A stretch of DNA of 64,000 nucleotides from Leptobacterium sp964389205. Its GTDB lineage: Bacteria > Bacteroidota > Bacteroidia > Flavobacteriales > Flavobacteriaceae. Positions 16,476 through 24,813 of the stretch are shown here, one piece after another. Position 1 is the stretch's first letter; each line of letters starts with the position of its first letter. Below the pieces are notes generated by a model. That model worked only from the letters and a program-made list of their open reading frames with translations. It had not been told where the DNA came from and did not search any database. The position numbers were made by a program, and so were the translations under genes. The stretch spans positions 27,696 through 91,695 of the forward strand of contig CAYMDH010000008.1 of assembly GCA_964389205.1 (NCBI GenBank). Reading direction: 5' to 3'.

Positions 16476-17351
16476 ATGAAAAATTTTTTAATTGCCCTTA
16501 CTATATTTTTTATGTGGTCTGTGTTTGGGATATGGTTTTATAGTTGTCAAGTTAAGCACTTATGCCATCAAACAAATGTAAATTCTTCAGACACAACCAC
16601 TGTAGATTCAATTATAGATACAGTAAAAGTAGAACCTCCAAAGAATATAGATTCTATTATTACAATAAAAGATAATACTATAAATGACTTATTAATTCAT
16701 TTTAAAACAGATAGTATTACTTATCCAAGCACCATAGATTCTATTTATGGAGCGTTTTTTAAATATTTAAATAATCATCAAAACGAAGAATTAGTAGTTA
16801 CAGGTTTAAATACTCCTGAAGAAGATATTGATTTAGGTATTAAGAGAGCAGAAATGTTTAAAAAAGGATTGGTGGCTTTTGGTATTAATGAAAACAGAAT
16901 AACAACTGAAGGCCAAACAAAATCTTTTGATTTTGTAAACACTAGTTATAAAAACGGAATTCTTTATGATTATAAGACCATAACTAAAGAGAGAAGAACT
17001 GAAATCGAAAAGAATATTGTCAGTAAAATTCTCTATGCTAGTTTCGCTTCAAAAGAGTTTCAACCGGATAATACGTTAAAGGCATATGCTTATGAACTCA
17101 AAGAGTACCTAGAAAAATATCCTGAAAAGAATATAGAAATTATTGGTCATACAGATAATGTAGGTGATGCTGATGCCAATCTATGGATTGGACAACAAAG
17201 AGCTAATAATGTGAAAAAATATTTAATTTCACAAGGAATATCAAGTAGTAAAATTATTTCAACATCAAAAGGAGAATCATCTCCTTTTGAAAGTAATGCA
17301 ACTAAAGCCGGCCGTAAAAAAAATAGAAGAATAGAAATTAACATCAATTAA
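16476..17351 (+). CDS. Membrane-anchored OmpA-domain protein with two OmpA-like repeats
   Basis: A 291-residue protein with one N-terminal hydrophobic segment (about residues 4-22) and a Ser/Thr/Asp-rich linker. Two OmpA-like modules follow: a degenerate one near 70-145 (VVTGLNTPEED ... RAEMFKKGLVAFGI) and a canonical one near 185-291, with IEIIGHTDNVGD, RANNVKKYLISQGI and the closing RKKNRRIEI. The canonical module should bind peptidoglycan in the periplasm. CQV after the hydrophobic segment could be a lipobox-like Cys (FYSC), so lipid anchoring is possible. The HhH membrane protein follows 10 bases later and is probably cotranscribed. Confidence 0.8.
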   Translation: MKNFLIALTIFFMWSVFGIWFYSCQVKHLCHQTNVNSSDTTTVDSIIDTVKVEPPKNIDSIITIKDNTINDLLIHFKTDSITYPSTIDSIYGAFFKYLNNHQNEELVVTGLNTPEEDIDLGIKRAEMFKKGLVAFGINENRITTEGQTKSFDFVNTSYKNGILYDYKTITKERRTEIEKNIVSKILYASFASKEFQPDNTLKAYAYELKEYLEKYPEKNIEIIGHTDNVGDADANLWIGQQRANNVKKYLISQGISSSKIISTSKGESSPFESNATKAGRKKNRRIEININ

Positions 17352-17361
17352 TAAAAAAATT

Positions 17362-17910
17362 ATGTTCATAAAATTAGAACCAGTAGCTACTATCGAATAT
17401 ATCATTGCTTTTATCATATGTCTTATATGCTTTTTAATAGGATATTTTTTTGCTAGAAGTTACTATAAGAGAAATCGTAAAAAAGAAATTATCATTTCTG
17501 CAGAAAATAATGAAGCTCTAAAAAAAAGTGTTCCTGTACAAGAAGAAAAAATTGAAGTGAAAGCAGTAAAAACTAGAGGGCGAAGTGGAGAAGCGATTCC
17601 TGATGAAACTTTTCTGTTGAAAGGAGTGAAATCGTCTAATAAAAAAGCTAAACCACATATAAACTTTGGAAATATTGGGGTAGCAGATGCTTCTCAAAAA
17701 GATGATCTCAAGAGAATAAGTGGTGTGGGGCCTTTTATAGAAAAAAAATTGAATAGTATTGAAATTTATACTTTTAAACAGATTAGTAGATTTTCTGATC
17801 ATGATATGGAAACAGTTACAAAATTGATTGAGTTTTTTCCAGGAAGAATAAAACGAGATGATTGGAAAGGGCAAGCGATTACATTACTGGAAGAAAAAGA
17901 AACTAAATGA
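17362..17910 (+). CDS. Single-pass membrane protein with C-terminal helix-hairpin-helix-like domain
   Basis: A 182-residue protein. Residues about 10-30 form a transmembrane helix (IEYIIAFIICLICFLIGYFF), followed by a basic stretch, a charged linker, and a C-terminal segment DDLKRISGVGPFIEKKLNSI with the SGVGP hairpin typical of helix-hairpin-helix domains seen in predicted flap-endonuclease-like or NAD-dependent-ligase-like folds. Such proteins are common in Flavobacteriia; their function is unknown. It follows the OmpA-type protein after 10 bases, pairing a peptidoglycan-binding protein with an inner-membrane one whose soluble domain is probably cytoplasmic (inference). Confidence 0.7.
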   Translation: MFIKLEPVATIEYIIAFIICLICFLIGYFFARSYYKRNRKKEIIISAENNEALKKSVPVQEEKIEVKAVKTRGRSGEAIPDETFLLKGVKSSNKKAKPHINFGNIGVADASQKDDLKRISGVGPFIEKKLNSIEIYTFKQISRFSDHDMETVTKLIEFFPGRIKRDDWKGQAITLLEEKETK

Positions 17911-17984
17911 AAGTAGTAGTCAATAATAATTGTTTTTATTATTACTATTTATTAATTATTAACTAAAATCTAAATATTACTTCC

Positions 17985-18015
17985 TTCGTTTTTAGTCATC
18001 AAAAGCGTACTTTTG
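17985..18015 (+). promoter_or_regulatory. Candidate uvrA promoter
   Basis: TACTTTTG at 18008-18015 matches TAnnTTTG. Nineteen bases upstream TTCG (17985-17988) is a one-mismatch version of the -33 TTTG. The uvrA ATG follows 16 bases after the -7 element, implying a very short leader. Confidence 0.5.
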
Positions 18016-18030
18016 CATCTTTAATTTTTT

Positions 18031-20862
18031 ATGACAAATTACGAAGAGCATATTGAAGTTCGCGGTGCTCGCGTTCACAATCTTAAAGATATTGATGTTA
18101 CTATTCCTCGTGAAAAACTAGTAGTCATTACAGGGCTATCAGGAAGTGGTAAATCTTCTCTAGCATTTGATACTATTTATGCAGAAGGGCAACGACGATA
18201 TATTGAAACATTTTCTGCTTATGCACGACAATTTTTAGGAGGCCTTGAACGTCCTGATGTAGATAAAATTGATGGCCTTTCTCCTGTGATTGCCATTGAA
18301 CAAAAAACAACTTCCAAATCACCACGCTCTACGGTTGGTACTATTACAGAAATCTATGATTTTCTTCGCCTATTATTTGCACGTGCAAGCGACGCTTATA
18401 GTTATCAAACTGGTGAAAAGATGATAAGTTATAACGACGATCAAATCAAAGCGTTAATATTAAAAGATTTTAATGGAAAGAGAGTTAATATTCTTTCTCC
18501 AGTTATTAGATCAAGAAAAGGTCATTATAGAGAGCTTTTTGAACAAATAGCTAAACAAGGATTTGTAAAAGTACGAGTAGACGGTGAGATTTTAGATTTA
18601 CAAAAAGGAATGAAGGTAGATCGTTATAAAAATCATGATATTGAAATTGTAATAGATAGACTATTAGTTTCAGATGACGAAGATGCGCAAAAGAGGTTAG
18701 CAGAAACCATTAATACAGCTATGTATCGTGGAGATGATGTGTTGATGGTACTAGAACACGGAAAGGAAAAAGCACGTTTTTTTAGTAGGAATTTAATGTG
18801 TCCTACTTCAGGTATATCATATCCAAATCCAGAACCTAATACATTTTCTTTTAATTCTCCAAAAGGAATGTGTCCTTCATGTAGTGGATTAGGCACTATA
18901 CATCAAATAAACATTGAAAAAATAATTCCAGATCATAGTATTTCAATAAAAAACAGTGGAATTGTGCCCTTGGGAGAATATAAAAAATCATGGATTTTTA
19001 AACAATTAGAGGTTATAGCAGAGCGTTATAATTTTAAAATCACAGATCCTATAGCCAAAATCCCTGAAGAAGCAATGCAAATAATTCTTCATGGGGGCAA
19101 TGAAAAATTCTCTATCCCTTCTAAAACACTTGGAATTACTAGAAACTATAAAATAGAGTTTGAAGGTATCGTTAGTTTTATAAACAATCAATTTAAAGAA
19201 GCTAATTCTACTAGCATAAAAAGATGGGCAAAAGATTTTATGGATAAAATTGAATGCTCAGAGTGTGGAGGATCTCGATTAAAAAAAGAATCTCTTTACT
19301 TTAAAATAAATGATAAAAATATTGCGCAATTGTCTACTATGGATGTGGTAGATATGAGTAAATGGTTTCTTAAGGTTACAGAAAATCTTTCTGAAAAACA
19401 ATTTAAAATTGCAGAAGAAATTTTAAAGGAAATTAATACCCGAATTCGTTTTTTGTTAGATGTTGGATTGGATTATTTATCGTTAAATAGAAACTCTAAA
19501 TCACTTTCAGGTGGAGAAGCACAACGTATTCGTTTGGCAACACAAATTGGATCTCAATTAGTTGGTGTTCTCTATATACTTGATGAACCAAGCATAGGGC
19601 TTCATCAACGAGACAATGAACGCTTAATAAATTCATTAGTGTCACTTCGTGATTTAGGAAATTCTGTTATTGTGGTTGAACATGATAAAGATATGATAGA
19701 ACATGCAGACCATGTAATAGATATTGGGCCTAGAGCTGGAAGACATGGGGGTGAGATTATATCTGAAGGAAATCCAAAAGAATTAAAAAAACAAAAAACA
19801 TTAACAGCTGCGTATTTAAATGGGAATAAAGCAATTGAAATTCCTGAAAAACGTAGAAAAGGTAATGGGAAATCTATTGTTCTTAAAGGATGTACGGGCA
19901 ATAATTTAAAAAATATAGATGCCGAATTTCCATTAGGTAAAATGATAGGAGTTACAGGGGTATCTGGTAGTGGAAAATCTACCTTAATCAACGAGACCCT
20001 CTACCCTATTTTAAATAAACACTTCTTTAGAGCAGTTAAAAAACCCATGCCATATAAAACTATAAAAGGTTTAGAGCATGTTGATAAAGTTATTGATATC
20101 AATCAATCTCCAATAGGAAGAACACCGCGTTCTAATCCTGCTACATATACAGGCGTTTTTAGTGAAATACGTGCCTTATTCACTAAAACTCCAGAAGCTA
20201 TGATTAGAGGATACAAACCTGGACGTTTTAGTTTTAATGTAGTAGGTGGAAGATGTGAAACTTGTCAAGGAGGAGGGTTGCGCGTAATAGAAATGAATTT
20301 CTTGCCAGATGTTTATGTAGAATGTGAAACCTGTCATGGAAAACGATTTAACAGAGAAACATTAGAAATCAGATATAAAGGGAAATCTATTTCTGATGTT
20401 TTAGAAATGACCATAAATGAGGCTGTTTCTTTTTTTGAAAACATTCCTAAGATACACAGAAAACTAAAAACAATTCAAGACGTTGGTTTGGGTTATATAA
20501 CATTAGGACAACAATCTACAACACTTTCTGGAGGGGAAGCTCAACGTATTAAACTAGCCACAGAACTTTCTAAAAAAGACACTGGAAATACATTTTATAT
20601 TTTAGATGAGCCTACTACAGGCCTCCATTTTGAAGACATACGAGTATTAATGGAAGTTTTAAATAAGCTAACAGATCGTGGAAATACAGTACTTATCATA
20701 GAACACAATATGGATGTGATTAAAATAGTAGATTATATTATAGATATAGGATATGAAGGAGGTAAAGGTGGAGGCAATGTTGTAGCTACGGGTACGCCTG
20801 AAAAAATTGCTTTAGATACTAAAAGTTATACTGCGAAATTTCTTAAAAAAGAGCTACATTAG
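18031..20862 (+). CDS. uvrA: Excinuclease ABC subunit A
   Basis: DNA damage-recognition ATPase of nucleotide excision repair, acting with UvrB and UvrC. The 943 residues are normal. The first ABC module has Walker A GLSGSGKS (35-42); a signature LSGGEAQRIRLA and a VLYILDEPSIGLHQRD Walker B complete the split cassettes; the second Walker A is GVSGSGKST near residue 646, with a second LSGGEAQRIKLA. Zinc sites: CETCQGGG and CETCHGKR in the C-terminal zinc finger are complete, while the first site reads CPTSG ... CPSCSGLG, so one of its four usual Cys is Ser. The gene is monocistronic or shared with the LOG-family gene 30 bases downstream. Confidence 0.96.
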   Translation: MTNYEEHIEVRGARVHNLKDIDVTIPREKLVVITGLSGSGKSSLAFDTIYAEGQRRYIETFSAYARQFLGGLERPDVDKIDGLSPVIAIEQKTTSKSPRSTVGTITEIYDFLRLLFARASDAYSYQTGEKMISYNDDQIKALILKDFNGKRVNILSPVIRSRKGHYRELFEQIAKQGFVKVRVDGEILDLQKGMKVDRYKNHDIEIVIDRLLVSDDEDAQKRLAETINTAMYRGDDVLMVLEHGKEKARFFSRNLMCPTSGISYPNPEPNTFSFNSPKGMCPSCSGLGTIHQINIEKIIPDHSISIKNSGIVPLGEYKKSWIFKQLEVIAERYNFKITDPIAKIPEEAMQIILHGGNEKFSIPSKTLGITRNYKIEFEGIVSFINNQFKEANSTSIKRWAKDFMDKIECSECGGSRLKKESLYFKINDKNIAQLSTMDVVDMSKWFLKVTENLSEKQFKIAEEILKEINTRIRFLLDVGLDYLSLNRNSKSLSGGEAQRIRLATQIGSQLVGVLYILDEPSIGLHQRDNERLINSLVSLRDLGNSVIVVEHDKDMIEHADHVIDIGPRAGRHGGEIISEGNPKELKKQKTLTAAYLNGNKAIEIPEKRRKGNGKSIVLKGCTGNNLKNIDAEFPLGKMIGVTGVSGSGKSTLINETLYPILNKHFFRAVKKPMPYKTIKGLEHVDKVIDINQSPIGRTPRSNPATYTGVFSEIRALFTKTPEAMIRGYKPGRFSFNVVGGRCETCQGGGLRVIEMNFLPDVYVECETCHGKRFNRETLEIRYKGKSISDVLEMTINEAVSFFENIPKIHRKLKTIQDVGLGYITLGQQSTTLSGGEAQRIKLATELSKKDTGNTFYILDEPTTGLHFEDIRVLMEVLNKLTDRGNTVLIIEHNMDVIKIVDYIIDIGYEGGKGGGNVVATGTPEKIALDTKSYTAKFLKKELH

Positions 20863-20892
20863 CAACTGCTTCAAATTTTTAACTAGCAACAT

Positions 20893-21582
20893 ATGGGAAA
20901 AGAACAACATATAAAAGGATGGAATGAAATAAAGACAAATGATTCTTGGGCTTTATTTAAGATCATGGGAGAATTTGTAAATGGTTTTGAAAAAATGAGT
21001 CAAATAGGACCTTGTGTTTCTATTTTTGGATCTGCGAGAACAAAAACGGATCATCCTTATTATAAATTAACTGTAAGAGTTGCTAAAAAAATAGTAGAAG
21101 CAGGTTATGGAGTAATTACTGGAGGTGGGCCGGGAATTATGGAAGCGGGTAATAAAGGTGCTAGCATGGGTGATGGAACCTCTGTAGGGCTTAATATTGA
21201 TTTGCCTTTTGAACAACACGACAACCCTTACATAGATCCAGATAAGAGTGTGAATTTTGATTACTTTTTTGTTAGAAAGGTAATGTTTGTAAAATATTCT
21301 CAAGGTTTTGTTGTTATGCCAGGTGGGTTTGGAACTTTGGATGAATTATTTGAGGCAATTACTTTAATTCAAACAAAAAAGATTGCAAGATTTCCAATTA
21401 TACTTGTAGGTACAGATTTTTGGGGAGGACTCTTTGAGTGGGTTAAAAAAACATTATTAGATAGTTACAAAAATATAAGTCCTGAAGATCTTGATTTAAT
21501 AAAAATAGTAGATCATGAGGATGAAGTAATTGAAATTTTAGACGATTTTTATAAAAAATATAATTTAAGCCCTAATTTCTAA
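20893..21582 (+). CDS. LOG-family (TIGR00730) Rossmann-fold protein
   Basis: A 229-residue protein with the two signatures of the lysine-decarboxylase-like LOG family: GGGPGIMEAGNKGA near residues 78-91 and PGGFGTLDE near 144-152. Characterised members remove ribose 5-phosphate from nucleoside monophosphates (cytokinin-activating type) or hydrolyse other nucleotides; the old name lysine decarboxylase is misleading. The true substrate here is unknown. It starts 30 bases after uvrA and may share its transcript. Confidence 0.85.
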   Translation: MGKEQHIKGWNEIKTNDSWALFKIMGEFVNGFEKMSQIGPCVSIFGSARTKTDHPYYKLTVRVAKKIVEAGYGVITGGGPGIMEAGNKGASMGDGTSVGLNIDLPFEQHDNPYIDPDKSVNFDYFFVRKVMFVKYSQGFVVMPGGFGTLDELFEAITLIQTKKIARFPIILVGTDFWGGLFEWVKKTLLDSYKNISPEDLDLIKIVDHEDEVIEILDDFYKKYNLSPNF

Positions 21583-21809
21583 AGTTGTTATAGTAATATT
21601 ATATTTTAATCAAAGTATAAATTTTAACATCTTAAAATAAATTTTTAATAAAAATGGCAATATTATTGATATCTATTATAAAGCCTCTCACAAATAAACT
21701 CATCAATCATAATAAACAAAAACCAATAATGGAATTAATGCGTAAGTGTTTATCTATTACGTAGTATTGTTTAATCGCTATCTATAAAAAAGAAATTGAA
21801 AGCATTATT

Positions 21810-24629
21810 TTGAAATTTAAGCATCTTTTATACAGTTTTGTTTTAAGTATTTGTCATTTTGGTATGGCGCAATACAGTCATAAGATAAATGCCACTCTTT
21901 TAGATGATAAAAGGACAATTAATATCCAGCATGATATTACTTTTTTTAATCAAACAAATGAGACCATTAATTCTATCTATTTAACAGATTGGAATAATGC
22001 ATATGCAAATAAAAATACTGCCCTAGCCAAACGTTTTGCAGAAGAGTTTAATAAATCATTACATCTTGCTAATAATAGAGAAAGAGGAAAAACAACTATT
22101 CTAGCGGTTACAGATAAGAATTTTAAGTTTTTAAAATGGAAACGATTGGATGCGGGTGATTTAATAAAAGTGCAATTGAATTTTCCAATTTACTCAAATC
22201 AACAGTATTCTTTTAAAATTTCATACAAAGTCATACTTCCTGAAAGTAAATTTACTCGCTACGGAATTACTTCTGCCGGGAATTTAAATTTACGTTATTG
22301 GTACATCAGCCCAGTTGTTTATAGAGAAAATGAATGGAAGTTATACAGTAATACAAATTTAGATGACCTCTACACCTACTCTTCTGATTACGATATCAAT
22401 TTTAATTTCCCAAATTCTTTTAAAATTAGTTCTGATTTAGAAGTTATTAAAAAAACAGAAATAGAAGGAGTTTCTAAAGTAAAACTAAATGGGAAAAAAA
22501 GAGGCGATATTAAATTATTTTTAGAAAAAGAAAAAACTTTTGAACATTATCAAAATAAACACCTTACATTAATAACTAATATCCCAGAAAAAGGATTGTC
22601 TGATATCATGAAAGCAGTATCTACAGATAAAGTGATTAACTTTATTCATGATAGATTAGGTGATTATCCTCATGAAAAATTATTAGTTTCTAATTTAGAT
22701 TATAAAAAGAATCCATTATATGGATTAAATCAACTCCCTGATTTTTTACGCCCTTTTCCTGGAGAATTTCAATATGAGTTAAAACTTTTAAAAACGACTT
22801 TAAAGAATTGGTTAGAAAACACTGTTTTTGTTGACCCTAGAAGTGAAAGATGGGTGACAGATGCGCTTCAAAATTATTTAATGATAAAATATGTAGATGA
22901 GTTCTATCCAGATATGAAATTGTTTGGAAAACTATCTAACTTTTTTATTTTTAGAAGCTTTCACTTATCCAAATTTGATTTTAATGACCAATATTCTTTT
23001 TTGGCAATGTTAATGGCGAGAAGGAATCAAGATCAACCGCTGTCTACTCCTGCAGATTCTTTAGTAAAGTTTAATGAAAAGATAGCAAATAAGTACAAAG
23101 CAGGGCTGGGCCTTATTTATTTAGATAATTATCTCAAAGGAAATCATATTGAAAGAAACGTCAAATCATTTTATAAAAAACAACGCCTTAAAAATATTTC
23201 ATCAGATATTTTTGAAGAAGCGATCAAGCATAATAGCGAAAAAGATATTGACTGGTTTTTTGATTCTTATGTTCATTCTAGAGATCGAATAGATTTTAAA
23301 ATTACGAAAGCAAAAAAAATAGGAGATTCTGTTTTGGTGACAATTAAAAATAAAAGAGGAACCAATGTACCTATAACCCTATATGGTATTAAAAAAGACT
23401 CTATTGTATCAAAACAATGGCTCACAGATATTAAAGAGGAAAAAACATTTAAAATAGCAAGAAATGATGCCAGCAGGCTTGTTCTTAATTATGATAAAAA
23501 AATTCCTGAATTTAATCAAAGAGATAATTGGAAATCATTAAAAGGGTTCCTTTCTAGTAATAGAAAACTGCAATTTAAATTTTTTAAAGATGCAGAGAAT
23601 CCTTATTACAATCAGATTTTTTATGTTCCAAGTGTTAATTTCAATGCAGATGATTTGCTTACGCCTGGCATTCGACTACATAATGGTACTTTTTTAAGAA
23701 GAGCCTTTAATTTTGATGTAGAACCAGCTTATTCAATTGGTCAAAAAACACTCGTTGGCTCTGCTTCTTTTTCTTATAGAGATGATTTAAAAAAAGAGAA
23801 AGGAAAACTATTTAGAGTTAACTATTCATTGAGAGGAAATACATTTAATTTTGCAGAAGATTCACGTTTTACTACAATAACTCCTTCTATCTCTTTTGAC
23901 TTTAGAACAAAAGATTTGCGATCTAATAAGTTTTCTCGCCTTCGATTTAGATATGTAAATGTTTTTAGAACACGTTCAACAGATATTGAAACAGATCCTG
24001 ATTACAGTGTTTTTAATGCACGATATGGGCATTCTAATAGAGGTATCATTGATTTCTTTTCCTGGTCTTCAGATCTACAAATAGCACAAGATTTTTCAAA
24101 AGTTGCATTTAATATTAATTATAGAAAATTATTTCAAAATAATAGACAATTAAATCTTAGATTTTTTGCTGGCGCATTTATCCATAACGATACTAATTCA
24201 GATTTTTTTAGTTTTGCGTTAGATCGTCCAACAGATTATTTATTTGATTTTAATTATTTAACTAGATCTGATGAAACTGGGCTTCTCTCCCAGCAAATTA
24301 TTATAGCAGAAGGAGGGTTTAAATCACAATTAGACGACCCCTTTTCTAATAACTGGTTGATTACTGCAAATGCAAGTTTTAATTTATGGCGTTGGATTGA
24401 AGTTTATGGAGATGTTGGAGCTTTACGAAGAGATAGAGGGAGCGCAAGGTTTTTATACGATTCTGGCATACGTTTAAATTTAGTGACTGATTATTTTGAA
24501 CTCTATTTTCCGCTCTATTCTACTAATGGTTTCGAACCTTCTTTACCCGATTATGCACAACAAATACGTTTTGTTGTTACATTAAGCCCTAGAACTTTAT
24601 TAGGGTTATTTACACGGAAATGGTTCTAA
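21810..24629 (+). CDS. Secreted degenerate M1-peptidase-like protein with C-terminal beta-barrel
   Basis: A 939-residue protein with a signal peptide (about 1-20, ending near HFGMAQ), starting at TTG because no ATG fits. Residues about 20-500 follow the M1 aminopeptidase plan (beta-sandwich, then helical catalytic region), but the zinc motif HExxH and the downstream glutamate are absent: where they should lie the sequence reads TLKNWLENTVFVDPRSERW, then DALQNYL. The region from about 600 to the end is rich in alternating aromatic strands (YSIGQKTLVGSASFSYRDDL, ...) and ends in KWF, like an outer-membrane beta-barrel. So I expect a non-catalytic outer-membrane protein, perhaps binding peptides. 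A catalytic M1 paralogue is at 52954-55044. Confidence 0.75.
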   Translation: MKFKHLLYSFVLSICHFGMAQYSHKINATLLDDKRTINIQHDITFFNQTNETINSIYLTDWNNAYANKNTALAKRFAEEFNKSLHLANNRERGKTTILAVTDKNFKFLKWKRLDAGDLIKVQLNFPIYSNQQYSFKISYKVILPESKFTRYGITSAGNLNLRYWYISPVVYRENEWKLYSNTNLDDLYTYSSDYDINFNFPNSFKISSDLEVIKKTEIEGVSKVKLNGKKRGDIKLFLEKEKTFEHYQNKHLTLITNIPEKGLSDIMKAVSTDKVINFIHDRLGDYPHEKLLVSNLDYKKNPLYGLNQLPDFLRPFPGEFQYELKLLKTTLKNWLENTVFVDPRSERWVTDALQNYLMIKYVDEFYPDMKLFGKLSNFFIFRSFHLSKFDFNDQYSFLAMLMARRNQDQPLSTPADSLVKFNEKIANKYKAGLGLIYLDNYLKGNHIERNVKSFYKKQRLKNISSDIFEEAIKHNSEKDIDWFFDSYVHSRDRIDFKITKAKKIGDSVLVTIKNKRGTNVPITLYGIKKDSIVSKQWLTDIKEEKTFKIARNDASRLVLNYDKKIPEFNQRDNWKSLKGFLSSNRKLQFKFFKDAENPYYNQIFYVPSVNFNADDLLTPGIRLHNGTFLRRAFNFDVEPAYSIGQKTLVGSASFSYRDDLKKEKGKLFRVNYSLRGNTFNFAEDSRFTTITPSISFDFRTKDLRSNKFSRLRFRYVNVFRTRSTDIETDPDYSVFNARYGHSNRGIIDFFSWSSDLQIAQDFSKVAFNINYRKLFQNNRQLNLRFFAGAFIHNDTNSDFFSFALDRPTDYLFDFNYLTRSDETGLLSQQIIIAEGGFKSQLDDPFSNNWLITANASFNLWRWIEVYGDVGALRRDRGSARFLYDSGIRLNLVTDYFELYFPLYSTNGFEPSLPDYAQQIRFVVTLSPRTLLGLFTRKWF

Positions 24630-24760
24630 ATATTAAAAATATAATTTCTTAAAAATTATAAATTTATCAAAGAAATCCTCACATTTAAAAAATAATTAAA
24701 TTTTATTCAATAAAACCTTCTTATTATTAATAATTTATCATTTTTATAACAATGCTCATC

Positions 24761-24792
24761 TTTGTTAAATTGGATTCTTTTAGCTAAATTTG
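24761..24792 (+). promoter_or_regulatory. Promoter of the E1 dehydrogenase gene
   Basis: TTTG (24761-24764), 20 bases of spacer, then TAAATTTG (24785-24792) is an exact match to the Bacteroidota promoter consensus. The ATG of the gene lies at 24814, 21 bases after the -7 element. This argues against the alternative TTG start at 24790, which overlaps the promoter. Confidence 0.75.
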
Positions 24793-24813
24793 TTGCCCTT
24801 ACGGAAAAAGGTT

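Noticed and set aside
17518..17874. 118-codon minus-strand frame inside the HhH membrane protein gene
   Set aside because: Translation is a Phe/Ser-rich string typical of the complement of Lys/Glu-rich coding sequence; no start context or motif.
19605..19991. 128-codon open frame on the minus strand inside uvrA
   Set aside because: It lies wholly antisense to a well-supported uvrA with strong motifs, and its translation is hydrophobic and unstructured-looking; a shadow of the real frame.
24630..24700. AT-rich inverted sequence after the degenerate M1 gene
   Set aside because: Pairing is almost all A-T with no clear stem boundaries or U-run; not distinguishable from chance in AT-rich DNA.
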